Source: Chitinophaga pinensis
Lineage (GTDB): Bacteria > Bacteroidota > Bacteroidia > Chitinophagales > Chitinophagaceae
DNA length: 64,000 nucleotides
Assembly (NCBI GenBank): GCA_945876095.1
Contig: CAMCMP010000009.1
Span: forward strand, 1 to 64,000
Direction of reading: 5' to 3'
Within the stretch, counting starts at the first letter, position 1. Every line of letters begins with the position of its first letter. The translations under genes were made by a program, and so were the position numbers. This document shows positions 27,064-37,294 of the stretch, piece by piece. The notes beneath the pieces were generated by a model. That model saw only the letters and a list, made by a program, of their open reading frames with translations. It was not told the origin of the DNA and searched no databases.

Positions 27064-27797
27064 TTATTATTCCAGCTATAGATATCATTCAGGGTAAATG
27101 TGTACGTCTTACCAAAGGTGATTATGATCAAAAAATTATTTACAATGATAATCCTGTGGAAGTAGCTAAACAGTTTGAAGCAGCTGGAATTTCAAGATTA
27201 CACATGGTAGATTTGGATGGTGCAAAAGCAGGTAGCATTGTTAATCTAAAAGTGCTTGAAGAAGTAGCATCCTCCACTGAATTGATTATTGATTTTGGAG
27301 GTGGTGTTAAAACAATTCAAGATGTTGGGAATATTTTTAATGCTGGCGCTTCAATGGTTACCATTGGAAGTCTTGCAGTGAAGCAACCTGCATTATTAGA
27401 AGAGTGGATATTAGAATTTGGTACCAATCGTTTTTTAATTGGAGCAGATGTATTGGATGGTAATATTAAAATAAGCGGATGGTTGGAAGATGGAGGAATT
27501 ACTATTTTTGATTTTATTGGTAAAATGCTCAGTCTTGGAGTTACTAATATTTTCTGTACTGATATTTCTAAAGATGGTGTGATGGAAGGTCCTTCAGTTG
27601 ATTTGTATAAAACGATATTGGAGCAGTATCCTGAAATTAAATTAATTGCAAGTGGTGGTGTAAGTGAATTAAATGATTTGTTTGTTTTAGATGCATTGGG
27701 TTGCGAAGCTGCCATTGTTGGTAAAGCTATTTACGAAGGAAAAGTTCCGTTGAATCCACTGAAGGATATGACTGAATCATACATTTATTTTAACTGA
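27060..27797 (+). CDS. hisA: ProFAR isomerase
   Basis: TIM-barrel isomerase converting ProFAR to PRFAR. The base Asp is in IIPAIDIIQGKCVRLTKGDYD and the acid Asp in IFCTDISKDGVMEGPS. Phosphate loops IDFGGGVKT and IASGGVSEL are clear. 245 residues. Start overlaps hisH by four bases. Confidence 0.95.
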   Translation: MIIIPAIDIIQGKCVRLTKGDYDQKIIYNDNPVEVAKQFEAAGISRLHMVDLDGAKAGSIVNLKVLEEVASSTELIIDFGGGVKTIQDVGNIFNAGASMVTIGSLAVKQPALLEEWILEFGTNRFLIGADVLDGNIKISGWLEDGGITIFDFIGKMLSLGVTNIFCTDISKDGVMEGPSVDLYKTILEQYPEIKLIASGGVSELNDLFVLDALGCEAAIVGKAIYEGKVPLNPLKDMTESYIYFN

Positions 27798-27818
27798 TAC
27801 TAAAAAGTATCTTATTCT

Positions 27819-28646
27819 ATGAGTCTAGAAATTATCAAAGAGTCGAATGATCCATCGTTTTCAAATCCTTTAAATAGGAGTGGACGTGGTTTGGCTAAAA
27901 GAATCATACCCTGTTTGGATATAAAAGATGGTAGAACCGTAAAGGGAATTAATTTTGAATCGATTCGTGATGCGGGAGATCCTGTAGAATTGGCAATTTT
28001 GTATTCAGATAATGGAGCAGATGAACTCGTTTTTTTAGATATTACTGCTACCATTGAAAAAAGAAAAACCTTGGTTGAATTGGTTAAAAGAATTGCAGCT
28101 AATATCAATATTCCATTTACAGTGGGTGGTGGAATTAGTTCTGTAGAAGATGTTGCTTTGCTATTACAAAATGGAGCCGATAAAGTTTCGGTTAACACAG
28201 CCGCATTTAAAAATCCATCTCTGCTAAAACAACTAAGCAGTGAGTTTGGAAGTCAATGTGTAGTATTAGCAATTGACACAAAAAAAGAAGCGGATGGTGA
28301 ATGGTATGTTTATCTCAATGGAGGAAGAACAAAAACTGACACTAAAACTGTACAGTGGGCAAAAGAGGCGGTTGAATTGGGTGCAGGTGAAATTTTACTC
28401 ACTTCTATGAATAATGATGGAACTAAAAATGGATTTGCTTTAGATATTACTGCAGCACTTTCTAGTAGTTTGCCAGTACCTGTAATTGCTTCGGGAGGCG
28501 CAGGCAGTATGGAACATTTTAAAGATGTTTTTGATACAGGGAAAGCGGATGCAGCTTTAGCAGCGAGTATTTTTCATTATAAAGAAATTGAAATACTAGC
28601 TTTGAAAAAATATTTATCAGTCAATAAAATTAGAGTGCGCTTGTAA
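27819..28646 (+). CDS. hisF: Imidazole glycerol phosphate synthase, cyclase subunit
   Basis: TIM-barrel cyclase that uses HisH-derived ammonia to make IGP and AICAR. Catalytic aspartates are in [19 protein letters not shown] and LLTSMNNDG. Phosphate sites VGGGISS and ASGGAGS are present. The ATG gives 275 residues with about 24 extra residues before LAKRIIP. A TTG at 27891 would give the usual length, but the extension is open and the ATG has a normal A-rich context. Confidence 0.94.
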   Translation: MSLEIIKESNDPSFSNPLNRSGRGLAKRIIPCLDIKDGRTVKGINFESIRDAGDPVELAILYSDNGADELVFLDITATIEKRKTLVELVKRIAANINIPFTVGGGISSVEDVALLLQNGADKVSVNTAAFKNPSLLKQLSSEFGSQCVVLAIDTKKEADGEWYVYLNGGRTKTDTKTVQWAKEAVELGAGEILLTSMNNDGTKNGFALDITAALSSSLPVPVIASGGAGSMEHFKDVFDTGKADAALAASIFHYKEIEILALKKYLSVNKIRVRL

Positions 28647-28702
28647 TAGCATCGCATTAATTTTTAATAATTATTCTTTAATAAAAGAAAATATAAAAAG
28701 AG

Positions 28703-29299
28703 ATGAAAGTTGATTTTAGTAAGTATACGGATGGACTTGTTCCAGCGATCATTCAAGATGATTTTACTGGGAAAGTATTGATGCTTGGTTTTATGAATGA
28801 GGCAGCTCTTTCCAAAACACAGGAGTTAAATAAAGTTACTTTTTTTAGTAGAAGTAAAAATCGCTTGTGGACCAAAGGTGAGGAGAGTGGAAATTTTCTT
28901 TTATTAAAATCAATCTCTTCCGACTGTGATGAGGATAGTTTGTTGATTAAGGTAGATCCAGTTGGACCGGTTTGTCATACCGGTGCTGATACTTGTTGGA
29001 GTGAAAAAAATATAAATTCAAATTTTTTATTTGAGTTAGAGAAAATAATTATAGATAGAAAAAGCAATCCTTCAGAAAAATCTTACACGAGTTCACTTTT
29101 CGAAAAAGGAATAAATAAAATTGCCCAAAAAGTAGGAGAGGAGGCAGTTGAGTTAGTAATTGAAGCAAAAGACAATGATGCCGATTTATTTAAAAATGAA
29201 GCAGCAGATTTATTATTTCATTATTTAATCCTATTGCAAGCAAAGGGACATTCCTTAAGTGAAATACAAGATATCTTAATCAGTAGACACCAAAAATAA
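28703..29299 (+). CDS. hisI: Bifunctional phosphoribosyl-AMP cyclohydrolase / phosphoribosyl-ATP pyrophosphatase
   Basis: HisIE fusion of 198 residues for the second and third steps of the pathway. The HisI domain has MLGFMNEAAL, FFSRSKNRLWTKGEESGN and the metal ligands of SDCDEDSLL and VCHTGADTCW. The HisE domain starts near residue 110, with the acidic GEEAVELVIEAKD and NEAADLLFHYLILL. Last gene of the operon; repeat locus C begins nine bases after its stop. Confidence 0.95.
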   Translation: MKVDFSKYTDGLVPAIIQDDFTGKVLMLGFMNEAALSKTQELNKVTFFSRSKNRLWTKGEESGNFLLLKSISSDCDEDSLLIKVDPVGPVCHTGADTCWSEKNINSNFLFELEKIIIDRKSNPSEKSYTSSLFEKGINKIAQKVGEEAVELVIEAKDNDADLFKNEAADLLFHYLILLQAKGHSLSEIQDILISRHQK

Positions 29300-29307
29300 T
29301 TCTTCCA

Positions 29308-29407
29308 ACGCCCTCGAATAAAAAGTGCTAGAAATTTTAAATGTCAGCCGTTAAAAAATCAGTCCGCCGAGGCGGAGGCATTACCATTTAAGTAACGCAG
29401 TGTTTCA
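29308..29407 (+). repeat. Short version of the intergenic element, copy C
   Basis: Begins CGCCCTCGAATAAAAAGTG and shares GCCGTTAAAAAATCA with the family. It then carries the GC palindrome CCGCCGAGGCGG and ends with AAGTAACGCAGTGTTT, the short-type end. Lies immediately after hisI and 33 bases before the long copy. Confidence 0.85.
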
Positions 29408-29440
29408 ATTTTATATTTATATACAGTAGTTATTCTGTTT

Positions 29441-29663
29441 GACGCCCTCGAATAAAAAGTGCTAGAAATTTTAAATATCGGCCGTTAAAAAATCAAGGCT
29501 GTCTGAGCAAGCAGATCCTTCAAAGAAAAACACTCTGCTGGCGAGTTCCTTGATTTTAGGCTGATATTTAAAATTTCAGCCTTTTTATTCGCAGGATTGA
29601 TTTTTTTTGTTACTTTTTTGCATCAAGGCAAAAAAGTAAAAGGACTCTATTATCAAAAGAAAT
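29441..29663 (+). repeat. Long palindromic intergenic element, copy C
   Basis: Same family as copies A, B and D. Its outer arms GAAATTTTAAATATC and GATATTTAAAATTTC are perfectly complementary. The loop holds GCAGA/TCTGC, and the tail hairpin is the GC-ATCAAG-GC version. The remaining sequence to 29723 shows nothing else. A short frame opening at 29597 lies in the tail and I do not call it a gene. Confidence 0.9.
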
Positions 29664-29723
29664 TTGAATTCAATATACCCAACTTTTATTTTACTAAAAA
29701 GCAAATAGTACTTTATCGATTCA

Positions 29724-29771
29724 TTTTAATCAAAGTCGTAATCGATTATTCGATTACGACTTTGATTAAAA
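29724..29771. other. Perfect 22-bp inverted repeat between convergent genes
   Basis: Arms 29724-29745 and 29750-29771 are exact reverse complements with loop TTAT. It sits seven bases past the stop of the minus-strand M13 peptidase gene. Neither strand has a T run after the stem, so it is not a standard intrinsic terminator; a 3' end stabilising or bidirectional terminator role is possible. Confidence 0.85.
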
Positions 29772-29778
29772 ATCCTCC

Positions 29779-31827
29779 CTACCATATATTCACCCTAGCA
29801 CTATCAGCTAAATAAATTTTATCCTTTACTTGTATATCAAAGGCACTATAAAATTCCTTCACATTTACAAAGGGTCCGTTTACTCTGTATTTTGCTGGCG
29901 AGTGAACATCAGTCATCAATTGATTTTTCAAAGATTGTTCTGTTGGATAGCCCATCCATCCTAAGGCATAGCCTAAGAAATATCTTTTCATCGGACTTAA
30001 GCCAGCGATGTTTTTATTGTTTTTAAATTGTTCTGTTTTTTTAAATGCATCTAATGCAATTAGTATTCCACCCAAGTCAGCTATATTTTCACCAAGCGTA
30101 GCCTTTCCATTGATATGGCTACCTGGTAAAGGTTCAAAAGAATTAAATTGATTAATCATCACTGCTGCACGTTTATTAAATTCATGCTCATCATTTTTGG
30201 TCCACCAACTTTTTAAATTTCCTTTCTCATCGTACTGTCTGCCTTCATCATCAAATCCATGAGTTATTTCATGACCAATGGTACTTGCTCCAGCATAACC
30301 GTAAACGGTAGCATCATCTAGCTCTTCATCTTTGTAACCTGGAACGGTGAATATTCCTGCAGGTAAAACGATTTCGTTGTTGCTAGGGTTGTAGTAGGCA
30401 TTGTAGGTTTGAGGCGTCATGTCCCATTCATTTCTATCTACTGGTTTTCCTAGTTTATTCATTTCATATTGGTGCCACCATTTAGTTGAATTTACTACGT
30501 TTTGAAAATAACTTTCTTTCTCAATTTCCATCGATGAAAAATCCTTCCATTTATTTGGATAGCCCACTTTCATTTTCACTGCGGCTAATTTTGTCAAGGC
30601 TTTTTGTTTGGTAGTGTCGCTCATCCAAGAAAGATTTTTAATTCTTTCACTGTAAGCAAGTTTTACATCGTCTACCATTTTTTCATATCGCTGTTTTGCT
30701 TTTTCATTAAAAAATTCTTTCACGTACAATTGACCTAATAACTCACCCATTGCATTTTCTTCAGCGCGTATAACTCTTTTCCATCTTGGCTTACGTTGTT
30801 TTGCACCAGAAAATAATTTACTAAAATCAAATGCAAGCTGTCCAAATTTATCTGGTAGCAGTTCAGAAAATCTTTTGGTCAATCGATACCGCATCATTGA
30901 TTTCCAGGTATCTAAATTTGAACTATTTAATAATTTATTGAGCGCTTGATAATAGGCTGGCTGTCCTACAATGACTGAGTCAGTTTTACCAATACCATTT
31001 TCTTTTAAATAGTTATCCCAATTTACAGATGGACAAAGATTGGTGAGGTTTGCAAATTTCATTTTATTATAATTTGCATAAGGGTCTCTAAGGTCTTCCA
31101 TTTTTTTGTGAGCCTTTGCAAGAGTTGTTTCTAAAGATAAAATTTCGGTTGCTGTTAAAGCTGCTTTTGCGCTATCATCACCAATCATTACCAGCGTTTG
31201 AATAATATTTTTTACATAAGCGGTTCTAATGAGTAGGGTAGAGGAATCATTTTTAAAATAGTATTCTCTTTCAGGTAAGGCAATACCTGTTTGCCACAGT
31301 TGAAGTGCATTTAGATCACTGTTCTTTGCATCTTGAGCTACAAAAAATTGAATAGGTCCGTTTACACCTATCTGATCTAATTCAGCAAGGAGTGATAAAA
31401 GAGACTTGGTATCGTTGATGGCTGCAATTTTAGTAAAATAAGAATTGAGCGGGGTTAATCCATCCTTTTCGATTTTGAGGGTATCCATGGCAGCTTGCCA
31501 AAAGTCACCTATTTTTTGAGAGGCGGTTCCCTTTGCTGCGTTCTCTTTGGCAGCAGTTTCACTGATTTCTCTCAATCGCTTGGTGTTTTCTTCTAAAACT
31601 AGGTTACCAATTCCCCATTGGCTTTCCTCTGCAGGAATAGGATTTTTTTTAATCCATCCACCATTGGCGTATTGAAAAATGTCTATACCGGGCTGTAGGG
31701 TGGAATCAATATTTACAGCAAGTACATCTGCCTTAGAAGTGTTAGATACCGCATTGTTACAGGAGGCCAAGATCGAGGCTAAAAGGACGATAGTAAAAAA
31801 TCTTTTTAGGTGGATTGTTTTATTCAT
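29779..31827 (-). CDS. M13 family zinc metallopeptidase lipoprotein (PepO/neprilysin type)
   Basis: 682-residue peptidase that cleaves oligopeptides outside the cytoplasm. The signal peptide ends in a lipobox (LASILASC), so the protein is probably anchored to a membrane. Zinc motif HEITH within IGHEITHGFDDEG and third ligand Glu in GENIADLGG. The N-terminal helical domain begins GIDIFQYANGGWIKKNPIP, typical of the family. The C-terminus ends ARVNIW rather than the usual CxVW. Monocistronic. Confidence 0.95.
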   Translation of the reverse strand: MNKTIHLKRFFTIVLLASILASCNNAVSNTSKADVLAVNIDSTLQPGIDIFQYANGGWIKKNPIPAEESQWGIGNLVLEENTKRLREISETAAKENAAKGTASQKIGDFWQAAMDTLKIEKDGLTPLNSYFTKIAAINDTKSLLSLLAELDQIGVNGPIQFFVAQDAKNSDLNALQLWQTGIALPEREYYFKNDSSTLLIRTAYVKNIIQTLVMIGDDSAKAALTATEILSLETTLAKAHKKMEDLRDPYANYNKMKFANLTNLCPSVNWDNYLKENGIGKTDSVIVGQPAYYQALNKLLNSSNLDTWKSMMRYRLTKRFSELLPDKFGQLAFDFSKLFSGAKQRKPRWKRVIRAEENAMGELLGQLYVKEFFNEKAKQRYEKMVDDVKLAYSERIKNLSWMSDTTKQKALTKLAAVKMKVGYPNKWKDFSSMEIEKESYFQNVVNSTKWWHQYEMNKLGKPVDRNEWDMTPQTYNAYYNPSNNEIVLPAGIFTVPGYKDEELDDATVYGYAGASTIGHEITHGFDDEGRQYDEKGNLKSWWTKNDEHEFNKRAAVMINQFNSFEPLPGSHINGKATLGENIADLGGILIALDAFKKTEQFKNNKNIAGLSPMKRYFLGYALGWMGYPTEQSLKNQLMTDVHSPAKYRVNGPFVNVKEFYSAFDIQVKDKIYLADSARVNIW

Positions 31828-32210
31828 AAATGATAATTTATATAGGATTTGATATGTTTTCCAAGCCTATTTAGGCGATTTGGATAGTGTATTGTTAAAT
31901 TAAAATTAAACAAACATTTTAATCATGAACTTAGATATTTAATAGATTTTGTGTGCATTGTTTATTTTTATTTAACATTATAAATTATAAAAATAAGTTA
32001 TTTAAATTCTGATTGATTGTTTTAAGTATAAAACATAACAGAATTTAAGACTCGTAAATTTTCTCATTTACAAGTATAATATGTTGAAAATCATTATTTT
32101 ATAAAAAATTTTACTTGTAAAATATTGAAACTCGGTAGATAAAATCAGCCAAATGATATTAAGCTTAAAAAAACTCACCCACATATGTTAATAAAAAATT
32201 TTAAGAAATA
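31828..32210. other. Long AT-rich divergent intergenic region
   Basis: Between the M13 peptidase start and the SusC promoter. Strongly AT-rich, no reading frame or RNA seen. It probably holds control sites for both genes; I cannot name a specific operator. Confidence 0.4.
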
Positions 32211-32241
32211 TTTGGCTATATCGTAAAACTAGATATCTTTA
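32211..32241 (+). promoter_or_regulatory. Promoter of the SusC/SusD operon
   Basis: TTTG at 32211-32214, a 19-base spacer and TATCTTTA at 32234-32241 closely match the Bacteroidota consensus. This leaves an untranslated leader of about 95 bases before 32342, long enough for post-transcriptional control. Confidence 0.65.
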
Positions 32242-32341
32242 TGTATCGGTTTATCCTAAAGATTGACTAAATGATTGCTTATATCTATTTACAAATCCTA
32301 CGATTGACTATTTAATTATTTAACCAAAACAAATTAAATTT

Positions 32342-35300
32342 ATGCAATTTAAACATCTTAGCAAGCCTCCTGGAAATTCAAGGAGCCTATTAACGATTTC
32401 AATGCTGCGTATTATTAAGTTAGCAATGCTTATGCTATTCTTTACCTGCACACAGGTTAATGCAAATGGGATCTCTAATCCTCCCATTCAAGTTCGCGGA
32501 AAAATCACCAATCAAAAAGGCGAAGCTGTACAGAATGTTTCTGTATTAATTGCTGGATCTCAAGTGGGAACTACAACGGATAACGAAGGTCGTTATTCAA
32601 TAACTGTTCCTAGCAACACTGCTTCTCTAGAAATTTCAAGTGTTGGTTTCAAAACCAAAACTGTGAAAGTTGGAAGTCAAACTGAAATCAACGTCTCTCT
32701 TGAGGACGATGTTTCTGGTTTGAATGACGTGGTAGTAATCGGATATGGTACAGCCAAGAAAAAGGATGTTACTGGATCTGTGTCTACTATTTCTTCTAAA
32801 AGATTATTAGAAAGACAAACTGTTAACCTTGGACAAGCCCTTCAAAATAAAATTGCGGGTGTACAAGTAATCTCTCAAGGTGGTGGTGTTCCAGGACAAA
32901 ACCCATTGATTCGGATTCGTGGTACCAACTCTATCACTGCAGGTAACGATCCGTTATATGTATTGGATGGAGTAGTAGGTGTTGCGAATCCTTTGGCTAC
33001 TTTAAATCCAAATGACATTCAATCAATTGACGTATTAAAAGATGCCTCTGCTACAGCGATCTATGGTGCTCGTGGTGCAAATGGTGTTATCCTTATTACT
33101 TCTAAGCGTGGTGTGGGTGGAAAAGCTCAAATCACTATAGGTACCAACGTATCTAGAAATGTATTGCAAAGACATGTATATGCTTTAAATGCTGAGCAAC
33201 TTTCTTACTTGTATTTACAAACCATGATGAATGCTAAAAAATTCGGAACTGTAATTCCAGGTAATGATTTCCGTGCAACAGCTCAAGGTGGTGAAGGTAA
33301 TCAGTCTAACAATACTTTCTCTTCAATGCTTCATTTATTCAAAGCAGTTCCTCAAGGTAGTTATTCCGTACCCTTATTAGGTGCTGATGGTCAATACTAC
33401 AAGCCTATGTATGATACTAACTGGGAAACTTTAATGTTCCCTAGCTCAACCTCTCAAGCTCATTATGTTTCTATCCGAGGTGGTAGCGAAGCGGCTAAAT
33501 TTTCTGTATCGTTGGGAGCTAATGATGAGAGTGGTTTGATGCTACAATCTTCTTTCAAACGTATTACTGGTAAAATTACTGGTGATTTGAATGTAACAAA
33601 ATGGCTTAAAGTATCTACTACTATTGGATTTAATAAGAGTAAAGCTACTGGTGATGATGGTATCACTCGTTCTGCTACAGAGGTTTGGTCAATATTACCA
33701 GTTAAATATCCTATGGATGCTCCTGCAGCATTTGCTGGTCGTTATGGATCTAATTATGACTTTAAAACAGGTGAGCAATGGATAAACGTTATCTACAGAA
33801 GGGAACAGATCTATAATCAAAACAATGTAGGTCAGATAACAGGTAGTTTTAATGCAACCTCACAAATTACCAAAGATTTAAGCTTCAAAACTGATTTTTC
33901 TTTAGATTACAACAACTATAAGAATAATAATTATAGTGGTAAATTATTCGGAAGTGATGGAAGTGCTTCAATATCTGCAACTCAATCATACTTCTGGCAA
34001 AATGAGAACTATTTTAACTACAACAAACAATTTGGTAATCATACGGTGAATGGTATTTTGGGTCTTTCTTGGTCAAAAAATCAGTTCCAAAATATGAGTA
34101 CTTCTAACGGAATTTTCCTTTCTAACTTCTATGGATATTCTAACCTTGGTTCAGGTGCTGCAGCAAGACCAGGTTCTACTAGTGGTGATGGTGGAAACTC
34201 TTTGAATTCTTATTTCACAAGGTTGAATTATGCATTTAAAGACAAATATTTGTTGACGTTCACTGCACGTGAGGACGGTTCTTCTCGTTTTGGTATAAAC
34301 ACAAAATATGGTTTCTTCCCTTCAGTAGGTGCTGGTTGGAAAATTAGCCAAGAAGATTTCATGAAAAATTTATCTGCTTTGTCTAATTTGAAACTTCGTG
34401 GTAGCTGGGGAAAAACTGGTAACCAAGAAATTGGTAACTACCAAACTCAACAATTTATTAGTGCTACCAGTGTTTTAACATATGGTAGTGTTCAAACTGG
34501 ACTTGCTCCAAGTTCAATGGCTAATCCAGATTTGAAATGGGAAACTACTACTCAATATGATTTAGGTCTTGAAATTGGTTTACTAAAAGATCGTATAAAC
34601 ATTGGTGTTGACTACTACAATAAATTAACTAGCGACATGTTGTTGAGAGTTCCTCTTCCATTATCAAATACTACCGGTTCTGTTTTGAGAAACTATGGTA
34701 AAGTTGAAAATAAAGGATGGGAATTATCTTTTAATACGGTCAATGTTTCTAAAAAAGATTTCAGATGGACTACTGATTTGATTATTACAATCAATAGAAA
34801 TAAAGTAGTTCAATTAGGACCTACAGGATCTCCTATTTACGATCAAACTGGTGCTGGTAACGGTACTTCAGTATTGATGGTTGGTCAGCCTATTGGTTCA
34901 TTCTTTGGACTTAATCGTTTAGGAACTTGGAGTACTCAAGAGGCTTCTGCTGCTATGAAATATGGTAGAATTCCAGGTGATCTGAAATTTTTTGATAAAA
35001 ACAATGATGGTAAAATTGATTTACTTACAGATGGTAGCATTATTGGTAATGCATTTCCTGATCAAATATATGGTTTGCATAATACAATTAATTATAAAGA
35101 TTTTGACTTTAATTTGGATATCCAAATTGTACAAGGAGTTAAAAAAGCTTTTGTTCATGAATCAGCAGAAGATCGTCAATTGGTTTCAGGCGGGTTAAAT
35201 ACTAGTTTACAAGCTTGGCGTCCAAATTACCAAAATACTTTGGTTGGCCAATTTCGTCCAGGTAATGGTGGTGCTACCTACAATTACCAATCTTTTCCTG

Positions 35301-35569
35301 ATACTCATATGATGTATGATGCTTCTTACATCAGAGGGCAGAATGCATCTCTCGGTTATAGCTTATCTGATAAATTTGTAAAAAGATTAGGTATGCAAAA
35401 AATTAGATTTTACTTAAGTGCACAAAACTTCTTTCTTAGAACTCAGGCTGCTGGATATGATCCAGAAGGAAGTTCACTTGATAAAAATATTGCATTGGTA
35501 CCAAACACTGATAAATATCAGTATCCAACACCAGCTGTATATACTTTTGGATTAAACGTAAGTTTATAA
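32342..35569 (+). CDS. SusC/RagA-type TonB-dependent outer-membrane transporter
   Basis: 1075-residue outer-membrane importer working with the SusD lipoprotein downstream. After a signal peptide (hydrophobic core near residues 22-40) comes a carboxypeptidase-regulatory-like domain (VRGKITNQKGEAVQNVSVLI, residues 51-130), a TonB-box region (DDVVVIGYGTAKKKDVTGSV), a plug (IRIRGTNSI, LYVLDGVVGV, KDASATAIYGARGANGVI) and the barrel, ending in an aromatic strand (VYTFGLNVSL). No sigma/anti-sigma pair or SusR-type regulator is adjacent. Confidence 0.95.
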   Translation: MQFKHLSKPPGNSRSLLTISMLRIIKLAMLMLFFTCTQVNANGISNPPIQVRGKITNQKGEAVQNVSVLIAGSQVGTTTDNEGRYSITVPSNTASLEISSVGFKTKTVKVGSQTEINVSLEDDVSGLNDVVVIGYGTAKKKDVTGSVSTISSKRLLERQTVNLGQALQNKIAGVQVISQGGGVPGQNPLIRIRGTNSITAGNDPLYVLDGVVGVANPLATLNPNDIQSIDVLKDASATAIYGARGANGVILITSKRGVGGKAQITIGTNVSRNVLQRHVYALNAEQLSYLYLQTMMNAKKFGTVIPGNDFRATAQGGEGNQSNNTFSSMLHLFKAVPQGSYSVPLLGADGQYYKPMYDTNWETLMFPSSTSQAHYVSIRGGSEAAKFSVSLGANDESGLMLQSSFKRITGKITGDLNVTKWLKVSTTIGFNKSKATGDDGITRSATEVWSILPVKYPMDAPAAFAGRYGSNYDFKTGEQWINVIYRREQIYNQNNVGQITGSFNATSQITKDLSFKTDFSLDYNNYKNNNYSGKLFGSDGSASISATQSYFWQNENYFNYNKQFGNHTVNGILGLSWSKNQFQNMSTSNGIFLSNFYGYSNLGSGAAARPGSTSGDGGNSLNSYFTRLNYAFKDKYLLTFTAREDGSSRFGINTKYGFFPSVGAGWKISQEDFMKNLSALSNLKLRGSWGKTGNQEIGNYQTQQFISATSVLTYGSVQTGLAPSSMANPDLKWETTTQYDLGLEIGLLKDRINIGVDYYNKLTSDMLLRVPLPLSNTTGSVLRNYGKVENKGWELSFNTVNVSKKDFRWTTDLIITINRNKVVQLGPTGSPIYDQTGAGNGTSVLMVGQPIGSFFGLNRLGTWSTQEASAAMKYGRIPGDLKFFDKNNDGKIDLLTDGSIIGNAFPDQIYGLHNTINYKDFDFNLDIQIVQGVKKAFVHESAEDRQLVSGGLNTSLQAWRPNYQNTLVGQFRPGNGGATYNYQSFPDTHMMYDASYIRGQNASLGYSLSDKFVKRLGMQKIRFYLSAQNFFLRTQAAGYDPEGSSLDKNIALVPNTDKYQYPTPAVYTFGLNVSL

Positions 35570-35604
35570 TTTTTAGAAGTTATTTAATTTAAAAAAACTA
35601 CAAC

Positions 35605-37251
35605 ATGAAATTTAAAAAAATAAATAAAAAAGTCATACAATACATATTGCCTTTTTTGGTGATGGTATCGATGCTTGTTAGTTGCACGAAATTCCTAGAA
35701 GAAAAACCTACAGCTAACTTTACTTCAGAATTCCTTCTTACTACTAAGCCAGAAGGAAATGCCTTGGTGGTAGCTACCTATAGAGCTTTAACCCCAGTTT
35801 ACACTGGTGGTGGTGGTGATTACGGTAACATGTTGGCTGGTGTATTGGAATATTGGACAGGTAAGGCATGGTCTGGTGGCTCCCATCCACAGCTAACTAT
35901 TTACCAAACTAATCAAATTTCTGGAAGTATGATTCAGAATTTTGATAACTATTGGAACAATAATTATTTGGGAGTTAAAGATTGTAATTTTGCTCTTCAA
36001 AAATTAAGAGGTATTACAGAGTACACGCCTAGTGAAATGTCATCAAAAGTGGCTGAAGTACGTGCTCTTCGTGCATTATATTACTTCAACCTAGTTCGTT
36101 ACTTTGGTGATGTGGTGTTAGATACCACTTTAAGAAAATATGATGAACCAACAAAACCACGTTCTTCTCTTAAAAAAATCTATGATGAATTGATTATACC
36201 TGATCTTCAGTTTGCTGTAAATAGCACATTAAGTAATACTTATGGAAATGGTCAAATGAGTAAATATGCAGCTAGAGCAATTTTAGCAGATGTATACCTT
36301 ACTTGTGCTGGTTATCCTTATCAAGAGGTAGCTACTGCTCCAGACAAAGCTTGGTGTACAACTGGTGCTTGGTCTCAACAAACTTATCCAGTAGTTTCTA
36401 ATAGTGCTAAAGATTTCTTAACAAAAGCCAAGACTAATTTGGATGAATTGTATGGTAAATACACTTTGTTTACTTCCTACGCTGATATACGTAATCCAGC
36501 CTTTGACAATAAGGGAGAAGCTATTTTACAAGTTCAGTTTGAATATGGTATATCTGAAATGACTGGTTTAGTGGGTGCTTTTACCCCTCCAGCTGCTAGA
36601 TGTGCTGATTTTACTGAATATGGTACTATAATTCCTGTGCCTAGTTATTATTTTTCTTATGGAACAGCTGATTTACGTGCACAGGAACGTCAGTATTTTT
36701 ATACTTCTGATAAAACCCTCGCTAGATACGATGCAACTACTCCGGAGGTTAAATTTAATCAACCTTATGTATTTAAATACTACGATGAAGCAGGTGTAAA
36801 AGGTTCTGGAGGTCATACAACGTTGAATTATAATATTTATCGTTATTCAGATATCTTGTTAATGTTAACAGAAGTGAACTGGGCTTTGACTCAAAATGGT
36901 ATTTCTGTTCCAGATGCGGATGTTTTGAAAGGTATCAATGCTATTAGATCAAGGGCTAAATTACCTAATCTTTCTATCTCTCAAGTTAACAACCTAACTA
37001 TCTTTAGTGAAAGAGCTTGGGAATTAATCTTTGAAGCAAAAATGATTTGGGATCAGCGTCGTAGCCGTAAATGTCTAATCGACGGTTCTCGTGAATTTGG
37101 AATTGAAAATTTTATTGGTCATCAGCCGGTTCAATTCAATTATAAATTTGGTCCAATGAATTTGTTGGCTCCAATTTCACAAGCTGAAATTGCAAATAAT
37201 ATAAATTGTTTACAGAATTTCAATTATAACCCAAAACAAAAAGGTCAGTAA
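35605..37251 (+). CDS. SusD/RagB-type outer-membrane lipoprotein
   Basis: 548-residue ligand-binding lid of the SusC transporter. The signal peptide ends in a lipobox, MLVSCTKFLEEKP, a typical SusD opening. Internal SusD features include RALRALYYFNLVRYFGDV near residue 155 and the TPR-like helices, and the C-terminal RAKLPNLS and ERAWELIFEAKMIWDQRRS region. Starts 35 bases after SusC. The ligand cannot be read from sequence. Confidence 0.95.
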   Translation: MKFKKINKKVIQYILPFLVMVSMLVSCTKFLEEKPTANFTSEFLLTTKPEGNALVVATYRALTPVYTGGGGDYGNMLAGVLEYWTGKAWSGGSHPQLTIYQTNQISGSMIQNFDNYWNNNYLGVKDCNFALQKLRGITEYTPSEMSSKVAEVRALRALYYFNLVRYFGDVVLDTTLRKYDEPTKPRSSLKKIYDELIIPDLQFAVNSTLSNTYGNGQMSKYAARAILADVYLTCAGYPYQEVATAPDKAWCTTGAWSQQTYPVVSNSAKDFLTKAKTNLDELYGKYTLFTSYADIRNPAFDNKGEAILQVQFEYGISEMTGLVGAFTPPAARCADFTEYGTIIPVPSYYFSYGTADLRAQERQYFYTSDKTLARYDATTPEVKFNQPYVFKYYDEAGVKGSGGHTTLNYNIYRYSDILLMLTEVNWALTQNGISVPDADVLKGINAIRSRAKLPNLSISQVNNLTIFSERAWELIFEAKMIWDQRRSRKCLIDGSREFGIENFIGHQPVQFNYKFGPMNLLAPISQAEIANNINCLQNFNYNPKQKGQ

Positions 37252-37294
37252 TTTTTTTGTAAACGACATTATTAACTAATTTATACAGAACAAA

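Noticed and set aside
29597..29815. 72-residue frame starting MIFFVTFLHQGKK
   Set aside because: Same repeat-derived peptide as at 151, produced by the element's tail hairpin, and overlapping the M13 peptidase end.
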